63,070 bases of DNA from an uncultured Pelagibacteraceae bacterium (GTDB taxonomy: Bacteria > Pseudomonadota > Alphaproteobacteria > Pelagibacterales > Pelagibacteraceae). The translations under genes and the position numbers were made by a program. The notes below the pieces were generated by a model. The model saw nothing but the letters and a program-made list of their open reading frames with translations. It searched no databases and was not told the origin of the DNA. The stretch covers positions 1 to 63,070 of the forward strand of contig CACKFV010000006.1 in assembly GCA_902599605.1 (NCBI GenBank), written 5' to 3'. The first letter of the stretch is position 1. Every line of letters starts with the position of its first letter. Positions 9,149 through 17,471 of the stretch are shown in pieces.

Positions 9149-9229
9149 ACACTATTTATTTGCTAGACGCTTTATTATTGTGCTACAGTCAGTCTTATAA
9201 ATTCAAGATAATTGCTTTTATAAATTAAC

Positions 9230-9234
9230 AGGAG
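9230..9234 (+). promoter_or_regulatory. Strong Shine-Dalgarno for formate dehydrogenase
   Basis: AGGAG sits six bases before the ATG at 9241. Clear Shine-Dalgarno sites are rare in this window, where most genes are translationally coupled or lack one. It supports the chosen start and suggests a well-expressed enzyme. Confidence 0.7.
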
Positions 9235-9240
9235 AAAAAA

Positions 9241-10440
9241 ATGAAAATTTTATGTGTTTTATATGATGACCCAAAAGGTGGAATGCCAAAATCATATCCA
9301 TTGAGCGACTTACCAAAACTTGAAAAATATCCTGACGGAATGACATTACCTTCTCCTAAAGGAAGAGACTTTACGCCTGGTCAATTACTTGGATGTGTAT
9401 CAGGAGAGTTGGGACTTAGAAAATTTTTAGAGAGCAATGGTCATGAATTTGTTGTTACCAATAGTAAAGATGGTGATGGATGTGAAGCAGACAAGCACAT
9501 TGTTGATGCTGACATCGTAATTTCTCAACCATTTTTTCCGTATTACTTAACTAAAGAGAGAATAGCTAAAGCAAAAAATTTAAAAATGGCAATTACTGCT
9601 GGTATAGGATCTGATCACGTGGACTTACAAGCAGCAATGGATAATAAAATTGATGTTGTTGAAGTTACTTTTTGTAACTCAAGATCTGTAGCTGAACATA
9701 TTGTAATGATGATTGTATCAATGGTTAGAGATTACCATAATCAACATAGAATCGTTAATGAAGGTGGATGGAATATAGCTGATGCTGTTCATAGAAGTTA
9801 TGATGTTGAAGGAATGCATATTGGAACAGTTGCTGCTGGAAGAATAGGCCTTGATGCTTTAAGAAAAATGAAACCTTTTGATGTACATTTACATTACTTT
9901 GACAGACATAAATTGCCTGACAGTGTAGAAAAAGAATTAAATTTAACTTTTCATGACTCTGTAGAGTCAATGGTGAAAGTTTGTGACGTAGTTACTATTA
10001 ACTGTCCATTGCACCCTGAAACTGAAAACTTATTTGATAAAAAAATGATAAGTAAAATGAAAAAAGGCGCCTACATAGTTAATACTGCCAGAGGAAAAAT
10101 TTGTAATAAAAACGATATAGCAGATGCATTAAAATCTGGTCAGTTAAGTGGATATGCTGGAGATGTATGGTTTCCGCAACCTGCTCCAAATGACCATGTA
10201 TGGAGATCAATGCCTAATCACGGGATGACTCCACACACGTCTGGAACATCACTTTCTGCTCAAGCAAGATATGCTGATGGTGTAAGAGAAATATTAGAAT
10301 GCTTCTTCGATAAAAAACCAATTAGAGATCAATACCTTATTGTAAAAGATGGTCAATTGGCTGGAATGGGTGCACACTCTTACAGCAAAGGTTCAGCAAC
10401 AAGTGGTTCTGAGGAGGCCGCAAAATATAAGAAAAAATAA
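9241..10440 (+). CDS. fdh: NAD-dependent formate dehydrogenase
   Basis: 399 residues. Oxidises formate to CO2 with NAD, giving NADH from C1 units. It aligns almost without gaps with the Pseudomonas sp. 101 enzyme: PFFPYYLTKERIAKAKN, TAGIGSDHVDL, the Rossmann segment HIGTVAAGRIGL, NTARGK, AGDVWFPQPAP and the C-terminal GAHSYSKG. The catalytic Arg284 and His332 fall at exactly the same numbers as in that enzyme. It has its own Shine-Dalgarno and a 92-bp upstream spacer, so it is probably transcribed from its own promoter. The D-2-hydroxyacid dehydrogenase fold alone would be ambiguous, but the close match makes FDH secure. Confidence 0.95.
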   Translation: MKILCVLYDDPKGGMPKSYPLSDLPKLEKYPDGMTLPSPKGRDFTPGQLLGCVSGELGLRKFLESNGHEFVVTNSKDGDGCEADKHIVDADIVISQPFFPYYLTKERIAKAKNLKMAITAGIGSDHVDLQAAMDNKIDVVEVTFCNSRSVAEHIVMMIVSMVRDYHNQHRIVNEGGWNIADAVHRSYDVEGMHIGTVAAGRIGLDALRKMKPFDVHLHYFDRHKLPDSVEKELNLTFHDSVESMVKVCDVVTINCPLHPETENLFDKKMISKMKKGAYIVNTARGKICNKNDIADALKSGQLSGYAGDVWFPQPAPNDHVWRSMPNHGMTPHTSGTSLSAQARYADGVREILECFFDKKPIRDQYLIVKDGQLAGMGAHSYSKGSATSGSEEAAKYKKK

Positions 10441-10443
10441 AAA

Positions 10444-10623
10444 TTGAGAATAAAGAAATTTTTAAGACCTTTTATTTTAACTTATCTTTTCTTAAGTGTT
10501 GCTATAGGTTTTTACCCAACTTTTGATTTTTACTCTTTTAAGGGTCAATCAATTATAATTGCTGTTTCAATCTTTAATGGAGTTTTGGGTTTGTATGTAA
10601 AGAAAATTGGAAATGATGAATAA
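10444..10623 (+). CDS. Small membrane protein, TTG start (59 codons)
   Basis: This frame starts at TTG 10444, one codon after the fdh stop, and ends at TAA 10621-10623. It translates as MRIKKFLRPFILTYLF, then an FYPTFDFYSFKGQS loop and a second hydrophobic stretch IIIAVSIFNGVLGLYV, followed by KKIGNDE. It therefore looks like a two-helix membrane protein with a basic N-terminus. It ends inside the first codons of selO. The even fit between fdh and selO supports a real gene, but the start codon is weak and no family is recognised. It could also be a decayed remnant. Confidence 0.5.
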   Translation: MRIKKFLRPFILTYLFLSVAIGFYPTFDFYSFKGQSIIIAVSIFNGVLGLYVKKIGNDE

Positions 10624-12061
10624 AGAAAAAACAATTGGATGGAATTTTGATAACTCATATTCAAATTTACCAAAATCTTTTATTTATGAAATCTCTCCTG
10701 TTCCAGTAAAACGTCCAGAGTTAGTAATTTTTAATCATAATCTAGCTGATCAAATGGGTTTGAATTTTTCTAATGTAGATAATGAACAGCTAGCAAAAAT
10801 GTTTTCTGGAAATTTGCTCCCAAAGGGATCTAAATCTTTAGCTCAAGCGTATGCGGGTCATCAGTTTGGTCATTTTACGATGTTGGGTGATGGTCGTGCA
10901 GTTTTACTAGGCGAGCATATATCTAAAAGTAATCAAAGACTTGATATTCAGTTTAAGGGTTCAGGTCAAACACCTTTTTCAAGAAACGGAGATGGAAGAG
11001 CAGCATTAGGTCCAATGTTAAGAGAATATTTAATTAGTGAAGCTATGCACTCATTAAACATACCGACGACTAGAAGTTTAGCAGTTGTGAAAACTGGAGA
11101 AAATGTGATTAGAGAAAAACCATTACAGGGTGCAATATTAACAAGGGTTGCATCAAGTCATATTAGAGTTGGAACCTTTCAATTTATTAGAACAAGAGAA
11201 AATTTAGATGAACTCAATACTTTAGTTAATTACACAATTAAAAGACACTATCCTGAGATAGCAAAATCAAAAAATAATGCTTACTACTTACTCAGTAAAT
11301 TAATTGATAAGCAGATTGAACTAGTAGTCAATTGGATGCGTGTAGGATTTATTCATGGAGTAATGAATACTGATAACATGGCGATTTCAGGTGAAACGAT
11401 AGATTATGGTCCGTGTGCCTTTATGGATAGTTATAATCTAGGCACTTGTTTCAGTTCCATTGATCATATGGGAAGATATGCTTATGGAAATCAGCCAGCT
11501 ATCACCAAATGGAATTTGGCTAGGTTTGCTGAATGTTTACTAACTTTGATTAACCCAAAAAAAGATGATGCTTTAAAAATGGCAACAGAACTTATCGATA
11601 AATTCGATAAAATTTATGAGGAAAAATGGTTTAATATGATGAAAAGGAAGTTAGGTCTAATTGGTGATGATAAGGAAGATAATTTAATTATTTTTGAATT
11701 ATTAGAGATTATGAAAAAGCAAGAATTAGACTACACAAACACTTTTTTATTTTTAATGGACCATGAGATAGATGATAAAAAAAGTTTTCAAAATGAAGAA
11801 TTTGAAAATTGGAAGATAAAATGGCTGAAAAGATTAACCAAAGATAGCAAAAATTTAATGGTACTAAATAATCCTGTAATAATTCCTCGAAATCATAACG
11901 TTGAAAATGTTTTAAAATCAGCTGAAAATGATGATCTGACACCATTTAATGATTTGCTTCAAGTTCTGAAAAATCCGTACACAAATCAAAAAGTTTTAAC
12001 TAAATATCAGTCTCCACCACCTAAAAGAGATGAAAAATATAAAACATTTTGTGGGACGTAG
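10613..12061 (+). CDS. selO: SelO-like protein adenylyltransferase (YdiU/UPF0061)
   Basis: About 482 residues. SelO pseudokinases move AMP from ATP to protein hydroxyls and have been linked to redox stress. The family signature is clear: AQAYAGHQFGHFTMLGDGRA, QFKGSGQTPFSRNGDGRAALGP and NIPTTRSLAVVKTGE. A late MNTDNMAISGETIDYGPCAFMD stretch carries the family metal-binding DN and DYGPC elements. The C-terminus ends in KTFCGT, so the conserved Cys/Sec position is cysteine. The start is ATG 10613 or 10616; a TTG at 10607 is less likely. It overlaps the stop of the small upstream frame by 11 bp. Confidence 0.92.
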   Translation: MMNKEKTIGWNFDNSYSNLPKSFIYEISPVPVKRPELVIFNHNLADQMGLNFSNVDNEQLAKMFSGNLLPKGSKSLAQAYAGHQFGHFTMLGDGRAVLLGEHISKSNQRLDIQFKGSGQTPFSRNGDGRAALGPMLREYLISEAMHSLNIPTTRSLAVVKTGENVIREKPLQGAILTRVASSHIRVGTFQFIRTRENLDELNTLVNYTIKRHYPEIAKSKNNAYYLLSKLIDKQIELVVNWMRVGFIHGVMNTDNMAISGETIDYGPCAFMDSYNLGTCFSSIDHMGRYAYGNQPAITKWNLARFAECLLTLINPKKDDALKMATELIDKFDKIYEEKWFNMMKRKLGLIGDDKEDNLIIFELLEIMKKQELDYTNTFLFLMDHEIDDKKSFQNEEFENWKIKWLKRLTKDSKNLMVLNNPVIIPRNHNVENVLKSAENDDLTPFNDLLQVLKNPYTNQKVLTKYQSPPPKRDEKYKTFCGT

Positions 12062-12064
12062 ATC

Positions 12065-12598
12065 TTATTTATAAGCAATCACATTTAAACTAATAGGCTC
12101 ACCATTCGCTTCAAAATCGCTAGTGTCATTAAAAAGTGAAAAAGTCCTTACTCTTTCAATATTTTTAAAACCTGCGCTGATAAGGTAACCTTTCAAAAAG
12201 AACATATTCCAGCCAAAATAATGAAAATCATATTTATCTGTTTGTCCACCAAACATCATTCTCATTATATGAAATCTCGCTTTACTTCCTTTAACTGTGA
12301 GATATTGTCGACATAAAATATCCATATCGGGAACAGAAACATAAAACTTTCCATTATCTTTTAACACTCTATGAATCCCTTTAAATGTATCCGCTACCTG
12401 CTTCTGAGGCACGTGTTCTATTATGTGGCTTGCATAAATTTCTTCAATAGAGTTATCATCAAATTGGCTCAGATCAGTAATATCACCTATAAAATCAATT
12501 TCATTCTTATTTGGGCTAAATCCTGCCTCGCCTCCAGCTTGAATGTTCATTATTTTCCAGCCCTCTTTTCTTTCCATTCCACCAATATTAATTTTCAT
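12065..12598 (-). CDS. SAM-dependent methyltransferase (type 11-like)
   Basis: 177 residues with a class I methyltransferase core. The N-terminal MKINIGGMERKEGW replaces the usual glycine-rich loop, IDFIGDITDLSQFDDNSIEEIYASHIIEHVP covers motifs II and IV, and HRVLKDNGKFYVSVPDMD covers motif V. Such short COG4627-like enzymes often sit in sugar or cell-surface clusters, but here the neighbours are selO (convergent) and a flavoenzyme. The substrate is unknown. It ends three bases from the selO stop. Confidence 0.8.
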   Translation of the reverse strand: MKINIGGMERKEGWKIMNIQAGGEAGFSPNKNEIDFIGDITDLSQFDDNSIEEIYASHIIEHVPQKQVADTFKGIHRVLKDNGKFYVSVPDMDILCRQYLTVKGSKARFHIMRMMFGGQTDKYDFHYFGWNMFFLKGYLISAGFKNIERVRTFSLFNDTSDFEANGEPISLNVIAYK

Positions 12599-12637
12599 AA
12601 TATTGCTACCTTACAATAAATGAATTCAAAAAAAAAT

Positions 12638-13741
12638 TTAAAGAACATATGGTTCTGGCCTTGCATTTTTTCCTAAAACTCTTTCAACTGCCATATTAGA
12701 AATATCAATAGATTGATATGATCCTGTTGTGATCAATTCTGTCAAGGCTCTTCCAATTCCGGGTGCTTGCATTAATCCTCTTCCTGTAAAGCCAGTTGCC
12801 AAGTAAACATTTTCAAACTTTGGGTGCTTACCAACTACAGCATTGTTATCTAATCTATTGCAATCATAGTACCCAGCCCAACCACCTGTTAGTTTTAATT
12901 CTTCAAATATTGGAACTCTTTGAGCAAGAGCTGGCCAAACTAATTCTTCAAAATCATCCCATGCAGGTTCAAGATCTTTTGCATCAAAAACAGATTTGGG
13001 AGATCCTGCAAGATACTCTTTTCCCTCTGGTCGCCAATAAACTCCGGTAGTCAAGTCTCCAGTCAAAGGCATTTCGGGAATATGTTTTGGACACTTTACT
13101 CTAAAGACAGTGTGTTTTTGTGGCTCTACTGGAATATCTTCCAATAATTCTTTTGTCCAACATCCAGCCGCTGATACGATAGTTTTAGCCTTAATCTCTG
13201 ATAAAGATTTTACTTCGCCTTTCACGAACTCAGCACCTAACTCAATTGCTTTGCTTTTGAGTGCTCCATGAAACATAAATGGATCAATCCAGCCTTCACT
13301 TTTATTGTCTGTAAACGTCGCAGTTTCAATACCTTCGTTGTTTATGTAAGGAAAATATTTTTTTAAATCAGAACCTTTAATATTTTTTGTACCAGCATCA
13401 CATGCTTTATGATTTTCAAGAGCTTTATATTGTTCTTCAGCATGTTCTGCTCCAAACATAAGCAAATATCCGTTCGGCACCATACTAGCAGTAGGTTCGG
13501 GATTTTTTTTTGTTTTTAAAAGTTCTGGTATTTGGAAAATAAATTCTCTAGCAAATTTTCCTAAAAGTATATTTTCTGTTTGAAAAAATTGTCTTCTGAA
13601 ACCACCTAGTGACAAAGGGAAAGATGCAGTTCTATAAGTTGGATCCCTTTCAATAACTTTTACTTTTCTTCCCTCTTTTGAAAGAAAATAAGCTGTTGCA
13701 GTTCCTATTATACCACCACCAACTATAACAACATCATCCAT
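12638..13741 (-). CDS. FAD-dependent oxidoreductase, DAO family (sarcosine/dimethylglycine-oxidase-like)
   Basis: 367 residues. The dinucleotide motif VVIVGGGIIGTATAYFLS is at residues 4-22, followed by KVKVIERD. The C-terminal GYYDCNRLDNNAVVGKHP and ATGFTGRGLMQAPGIGRAL stretches are characteristic of the DAO flavoenzymes related to the sarcosine oxidase beta subunit and FOXRED1. It lacks a fused folate-binding domain. Likely an N-methyl or secondary amine is oxidised, possibly feeding C1 units, but the substrate is inferred only from family. The next gene on this strand, tspO, ends one base upstream. Confidence 0.82.
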   Translation of the reverse strand: MDDVVIVGGGIIGTATAYFLSKEGRKVKVIERDPTYRTASFPLSLGGFRRQFFQTENILLGKFAREFIFQIPELLKTKKNPEPTASMVPNGYLLMFGAEHAEEQYKALENHKACDAGTKNIKGSDLKKYFPYINNEGIETATFTDNKSEGWIDPFMFHGALKSKAIELGAEFVKGEVKSLSEIKAKTIVSAAGCWTKELLEDIPVEPQKHTVFRVKCPKHIPEMPLTGDLTTGVYWRPEGKEYLAGSPKSVFDAKDLEPAWDDFEELVWPALAQRVPIFEELKLTGGWAGYYDCNRLDNNAVVGKHPKFENVYLATGFTGRGLMQAPGIGRALTELITTGSYQSIDISNMAVERVLGKNARPEPYVL

Positions 13742-13742
13742 A

Positions 13743-14225
13743 TCAATTTAATATTAATAAACTAAAATTTAGAATTAATGCATAACAACTCCAAAGTAAA
13801 TAAGGAATCATTAAATAATAACTAACTTTGTTTATATCTTTATATTTTAAAATTAAAACTATTATGAAAAAAATAATTAATAATAAATTTATAAGAGCAA
13901 AAAGGATATTATGAAAAACAAAAAAAACTATACTCCAAGTTGTATTAAAGCATAGATGAATAAAATAAATTAAAACAAGATTTATATTTTTATAATTCTT
14001 ATGCCATGCTGCCCATATTGCTATAGTCATGAATAAATATAATGTAGTCCATACAGGTGCGAAGACCCAATCTGGTGGAGTTAAAAATGATTTATTTAAA
14101 CCTGAATACCATGGTTCTTTGTAAGAAATTGTCGCTATACTGCCGATAAAAGACGCTGAATATGTTACTATTGCAAATAGAAGAAAAGATATAAATTTAT
14201 TTTTAAGCATAATCATACTATACAT
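13743..14225 (-). CDS. tspO: TspO/MBR-family tryptophan-rich sensory protein
   Basis: About 160 residues with five membrane helices. The signature is WYSGLNKSFLTPPDWVFAPVWTTLYLFMTIAIWAAWH; the later LCFNTTWSIVFFVFHN also fits. TspO proteins bind porphyrins and act in tetrapyrrole-linked regulation, and in marine bacteria in oxygen or light responses. Possible starts are a TTG at 14228 and ATGs at 14225, 14216 and 14210; the one at 14210 (MLKNKFISFLL) best fits the family. The start region lies within a few bases of the divergent SDR start, so the two genes share a very small promoter space. Confidence 0.9.
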   Translation of the reverse strand: MYSMIMLKNKFISFLLFAIVTYSASFIGSIATISYKEPWYSGLNKSFLTPPDWVFAPVWTTLYLFMTIAIWAAWHKNYKNINLVLIYFIHLCFNTTWSIVFFVFHNILFALINLLLIIFFIIVLILKYKDINKVSYYLMIPYLLWSCYALILNFSLLILN

Positions 14226-14234
14226 CAATCTTGT

Positions 14235-14993
14235 ATGAATAATAAAACAATTTGGATTACAGGAGCTAGCAGTGGTATAGGAAAATCCTTGGCGCTAAAA
14301 TTTGCTCAAGAAGGATGGAAAGTTGCCATTTCCGCAAGAAGAGAAAATTTATTAGATGAAATATCTAAATCTAACGAGAATATTATTGCTTTTCCTCTAG
14401 ACGTTACCGACAGCGAAAAATGTAAAGGTGTATTCTCGCAAGTAAAAGAAAAACTTGGAGAAGTTAATATATCTGTTTTCTGTACAGGGATTCATGATCC
14501 GAAATCTGAAAAAACATTAAATCTTGAAAAAATAAGAAAAATTATGGAAGTAAATTTTTTTGGAACAGTGAATTCTATAAATGCAGTTTATGAGTATTAC
14601 AAAAATAAAAAATCAGGACAAATATCTATAGTATCTTCTGTAGCAGGTTATAGAGGTCTTCCTGCAGCGGGAGCTTATTGTGCATCTAAATCAGCTTTAT
14701 CTAGTTTTGCTGAAAGTTTATATTTTGACCTCAAAAGAAATAATGTTAGAGTATCTCTTGTAAGTCCTGGATTTATAAAAACTCCTATGACTGATCAAAA
14801 TGATTTTCCAATGCCAATGATAAAATCTCCTGAATTTGCTGCAGAACAAATGTTTAAAGGCTTAACAAAAAGTAAAGGTTTTGAAATTCATTTTCCTAAG
14901 TCTTTCACAACAATTATGAAGGTTCTTAAGGTACTTCCAAATGGTTTATATTTTAAGATTCTCGAAAAAGGGATGAAGCGAATTAAAGATTAG
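14235..14993 (+). CDS. Short-chain dehydrogenase/reductase
   Basis: 252 residues. The NAD(P)-binding ITGASSGIGKSLAL is at the N-terminus, and the active-site set is SSVAGYRG followed by Tyr-x-x-x-Lys in GAYCASKSAL. The C-terminal part ends with LPNGLYFKILEKGMKR. Its stop overlaps that of the convergent DUF3833 gene by 4 bp. SDRs of this kind often accompany Cfa/DUF1365/DUF3833 lipid clusters, which fits the neighbours here although it is on the opposite strand. The substrate is not known. Confidence 0.87.
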   Translation: MNNKTIWITGASSGIGKSLALKFAQEGWKVAISARRENLLDEISKSNENIIAFPLDVTDSEKCKGVFSQVKEKLGEVNISVFCTGIHDPKSEKTLNLEKIRKIMEVNFFGTVNSINAVYEYYKNKKSGQISIVSSVAGYRGLPAAGAYCASKSALSSFAESLYFDLKRNNVRVSLVSPGFIKTPMTDQNDFPMPMIKSPEFAAEQMFKGLTKSKGFEIHFPKSFTTIMKVLKVLPNGLYFKILEKGMKRIKD

Positions 14994-15532
14994 TCTCTCA
15001 TAAAAAATACAGTAAGTTCTCCAACTTTAAATCCAAATTTAGTAAGCGTTGCACGATTAATCGCAACTTTTTCGTCTTGTTTGAATATCCAATCATCAAA
15101 TGAAATTTTGATATTTTTATTTTTAAAAGGCACCATTAAGTCATATTTAAATTTAAATGCTGATCCGTATTGAACACCCGTAGCTTCTCCCACAACATCT
15201 GGAGCAGTGCCAACATAATTGTTGTCATCAATTTTTTTTATTTTCCATGTTCTCTTTTGTTTTTCACCATCAGTCCAATAAAAATCTTCATCTAAAGTGA
15301 TGACATTTTCTTTAAAGGATCCAACTAAATCTGCTTTAAACTGTCTTGTAACTTTTCCACTTCGGTCTTGCAAAATTCCCCAAGCTTTGACCTTCCCATC
15401 AAAATATTCTTCAATTAAAAGGGTTGGTTCTGTGTTTTTAAAGTCTTCTGGTTTCATATTATTAGAACAGCTTGTAACTAAAGCTAAAGTAATTATCAAC
15501 AAAATTGAATTTATTATTTTAATTTTTATCAT
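14990..15532 (-). CDS. DUF3833 lipoprotein
   Basis: 180 residues. The N-terminus is a lipoprotein signal: a hydrophobic stretch ending ALVTSC, with Cys22 as the lipidation site. The body has YFDGKVKAWGILQDRSGKV and RQFKADLVGSF, the DUF3833 pattern. In other proteobacteria this family travels with Cfa-type enzymes and DUF1365. It starts in an ATGA overlap with the end of cfa. It is likely an envelope lipid-related protein, but no reaction is known. Confidence 0.85.
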   Translation of the reverse strand: MIKIKIINSILLIITLALVTSCSNNMKPEDFKNTEPTLLIEEYFDGKVKAWGILQDRSGKVTRQFKADLVGSFKENVITLDEDFYWTDGEKQKRTWKIKKIDDNNYVGTAPDVVGEATGVQYGSAFKFKYDLMVPFKNKNIKISFDDWIFKQDEKVAINRATLTKFGFKVGELTVFFMRD

Positions 15533-16704
15533 GCTTTATTAGTAAGAGAAAATTGGATTAAATCAATATTCTTAGATTTAAATCCTGCTTCACAATAAGA
15601 TAAATAGAAATTCCACATTCTTTTAAAAGTATTATCAAAACCTTGATCTGAAATTTCTTCCCATCTTTCTGAAAACTTGTCTCTCCAAATTTTCAGCGTA
15701 TTGCTGTAGTGTAAACCATAAGAATTGCATTGATCAAAATTTAATCCAGTTTTTTCTACATAATCTAATATTGACTTCTTAGATGGTAAAAAGCCTCCAG
15801 GGAAAATATATTTTTGAATAAAATCTTCTTTCCTTTTATATCTATTATACAAGTTATCGTCTATTGTGATTGCTTGAATTGCAGCCTTACCACCAGGTAC
15901 CAAATTTTTCTTAATTGTTTGAAAGTAATTTTTTAGATAATCTTTACCCACAGCTTCTATCATCTCTATTGAGGCTATAGAATTATAATTTTGTTTAACG
16001 TCTCTATAATCTTTCATTTCAATATTAATTTTTTCATTTAGGCCAGCATCGTGAATACGTTTTTTGGCAAATTCATATTGTTTTTTTGATATGGTAATAC
16101 AATCAAGATTAACATCGTAGTTTTTTCCGATATATTCTGCAAATCCTCCCCAGCCACATCCAATTTCTAGTAGTTTGTCACCTGACTTTAGCTTAAGTAG
16201 ATTTGAAAGTTTTTTATATTTGTTTATTTGTGCTTCGTATAAATTTGATTTCTCATTTTCAAAAATTGCACTTGAATAAGTTAGTGTATCATCAAGCCAT
16301 AGAGAAAAGAATTCATTTCCAAGATCATAGTGTTTTGAAATATGTTCTTTACTTTTTGTTTTAGTGTTTCGATTAATGAATTTTTTGAAATAATTTAAAT
16401 ATGTTAAATCTAATATTCCAGAGAATTTATGAACTAGTTTTATATTCTTGGCACTTAATTCAATTAACTTAGATAAATCATCTGTTTCAAAATCTCCTCT
16501 CATATATGACTCTGCTAAACCGACACTACCTTTTGAAATTATATTTTTTGAAAAATCTGGCTTATTAATTTTAATGCTCACCTCTAAATTATCATTATTT
16601 CCAAACTGCAATTTTTTTTTTTGAAAGGTTGTAACATTAAGCTTACCGTGCTTTATTAACTTTAAACCAGAAAAGACGATTTTATCTGAAATTTTATTTA
16701 TCAT
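15529..16704 (-). CDS. cfa: Cyclopropane-fatty-acyl-phospholipid synthase family methyltransferase
   Basis: 391 residues. Transfers a methylene or methyl group from SAM to unsaturated acyl chains of membrane phospholipids. Visible are SKHYDLGNEFFSLWLD, the SAM-binding LLEIGCGWGGFAEYIG at residues 178-193, and QKYIFPGGFLPSKKSI near the C-terminus. The start codon shares one base with the DUF1365 stop. Related enzymes in Rhodobacter methylate rather than cyclopropanate and lead toward furan fatty acids, so the product may not be a cyclopropane ring. Confidence 0.92.
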   Translation of the reverse strand: MINKISDKIVFSGLKLIKHGKLNVTTFQKKKLQFGNNDNLEVSIKINKPDFSKNIISKGSVGLAESYMRGDFETDDLSKLIELSAKNIKLVHKFSGILDLTYLNYFKKFINRNTKTKSKEHISKHYDLGNEFFSLWLDDTLTYSSAIFENEKSNLYEAQINKYKKLSNLLKLKSGDKLLEIGCGWGGFAEYIGKNYDVNLDCITISKKQYEFAKKRIHDAGLNEKINIEMKDYRDVKQNYNSIASIEMIEAVGKDYLKNYFQTIKKNLVPGGKAAIQAITIDDNLYNRYKRKEDFIQKYIFPGGFLPSKKSILDYVEKTGLNFDQCNSYGLHYSNTLKIWRDKFSERWEEISDQGFDNTFKRMWNFYLSYCEAGFKSKNIDLIQFSLTNKA

Positions 16705-17471
16705 TAGTTTTCAAAAGTTGTATTATTTTTTATTTTAATATTTTTTTTGATTAATTTAACGCCTTTGATCCACAATTTTAATGCTTCAAAATGTATAGCT
16801 GATATGACTTTAAAACTCATTAGAGGGTGTTTTAGATAGCAAAAAAATAAGTTTTTTAAGGTTAAATCTTGCCTGTTTCCATCTTGGGATGCAAACAGAA
16901 GCTTACCTTCCTTATCTCTTTGATCGATAATGACAGACAATTTTTTATTTGGTAATAATACTTTAAAGAAATATTCTGATTGAAGATCCATAAAGGGAGA
17001 CACGAAAAACTTCTTTTTGCAGTCATTCTTAATTTGTGTGTTTGGACGTTTAATTTCAAATATATAAGTATGTTGTTCTCCAAATGTATTTTTCACTTCA
17101 TAAAAAATTGCAATTGGTTCACCGATTTTATTATAAATGAAAAAAATACTTAGCGGATTGAAAACATATCCAAAAATTCTAGGGTAACAAAGAATTTTAA
17201 TCTTAATTTCTTCTGAAGTTATTCCTTTTTCTTTTAATTTTTTTCTTACCCAAATTCCTAAATCAGAGCCATCCCTTTCGCCATGGTCCTTATCAAAAAA
17301 ACTTAGAACATTGAATTTATTGTAAGAAAAAAATGGAATTTCTTTATTTATAAGTCTTATTTCGCTAAGATCGATTAGTAAAGAGAATACACTGTATTTA
17401 AAAAAATGTTCTTTTGGTTTGAATCTTTTATGAATGACCTCGCCCGTATATATAAATGAATTCTCAATCAT
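16704..17471 (-). CDS. DUF1365 protein
   Basis: 255 residues. Recognised by YTGEVIHKRFKPKEHFFKYSVF, FNVLSFFDKDHG, LCYPRIFGYVFNPLSIFFIYN and the HPLMSFKVISAIHFEALKLW end. The family is consistently found next to flavin amine-oxidase-like proteins and Cfa, and is thought to act in lipid modification, but its chemistry is unproven. It overlaps the upstream flavoprotein gene by 8 bp and touches cfa, so the three are one coupled unit. Confidence 0.9.
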   Translation of the reverse strand: MIENSFIYTGEVIHKRFKPKEHFFKYSVFSLLIDLSEIRLINKEIPFFSYNKFNVLSFFDKDHGERDGSDLGIWVRKKLKEKGITSEEIKIKILCYPRIFGYVFNPLSIFFIYNKIGEPIAIFYEVKNTFGEQHTYIFEIKRPNTQIKNDCKKKFFVSPFMDLQSEYFFKVLLPNKKLSVIIDQRDKEGKLLFASQDGNRQDLTLKNLFFCYLKHPLMSFKVISAIHFEALKLWIKGVKLIKKNIKIKNNTTFEN

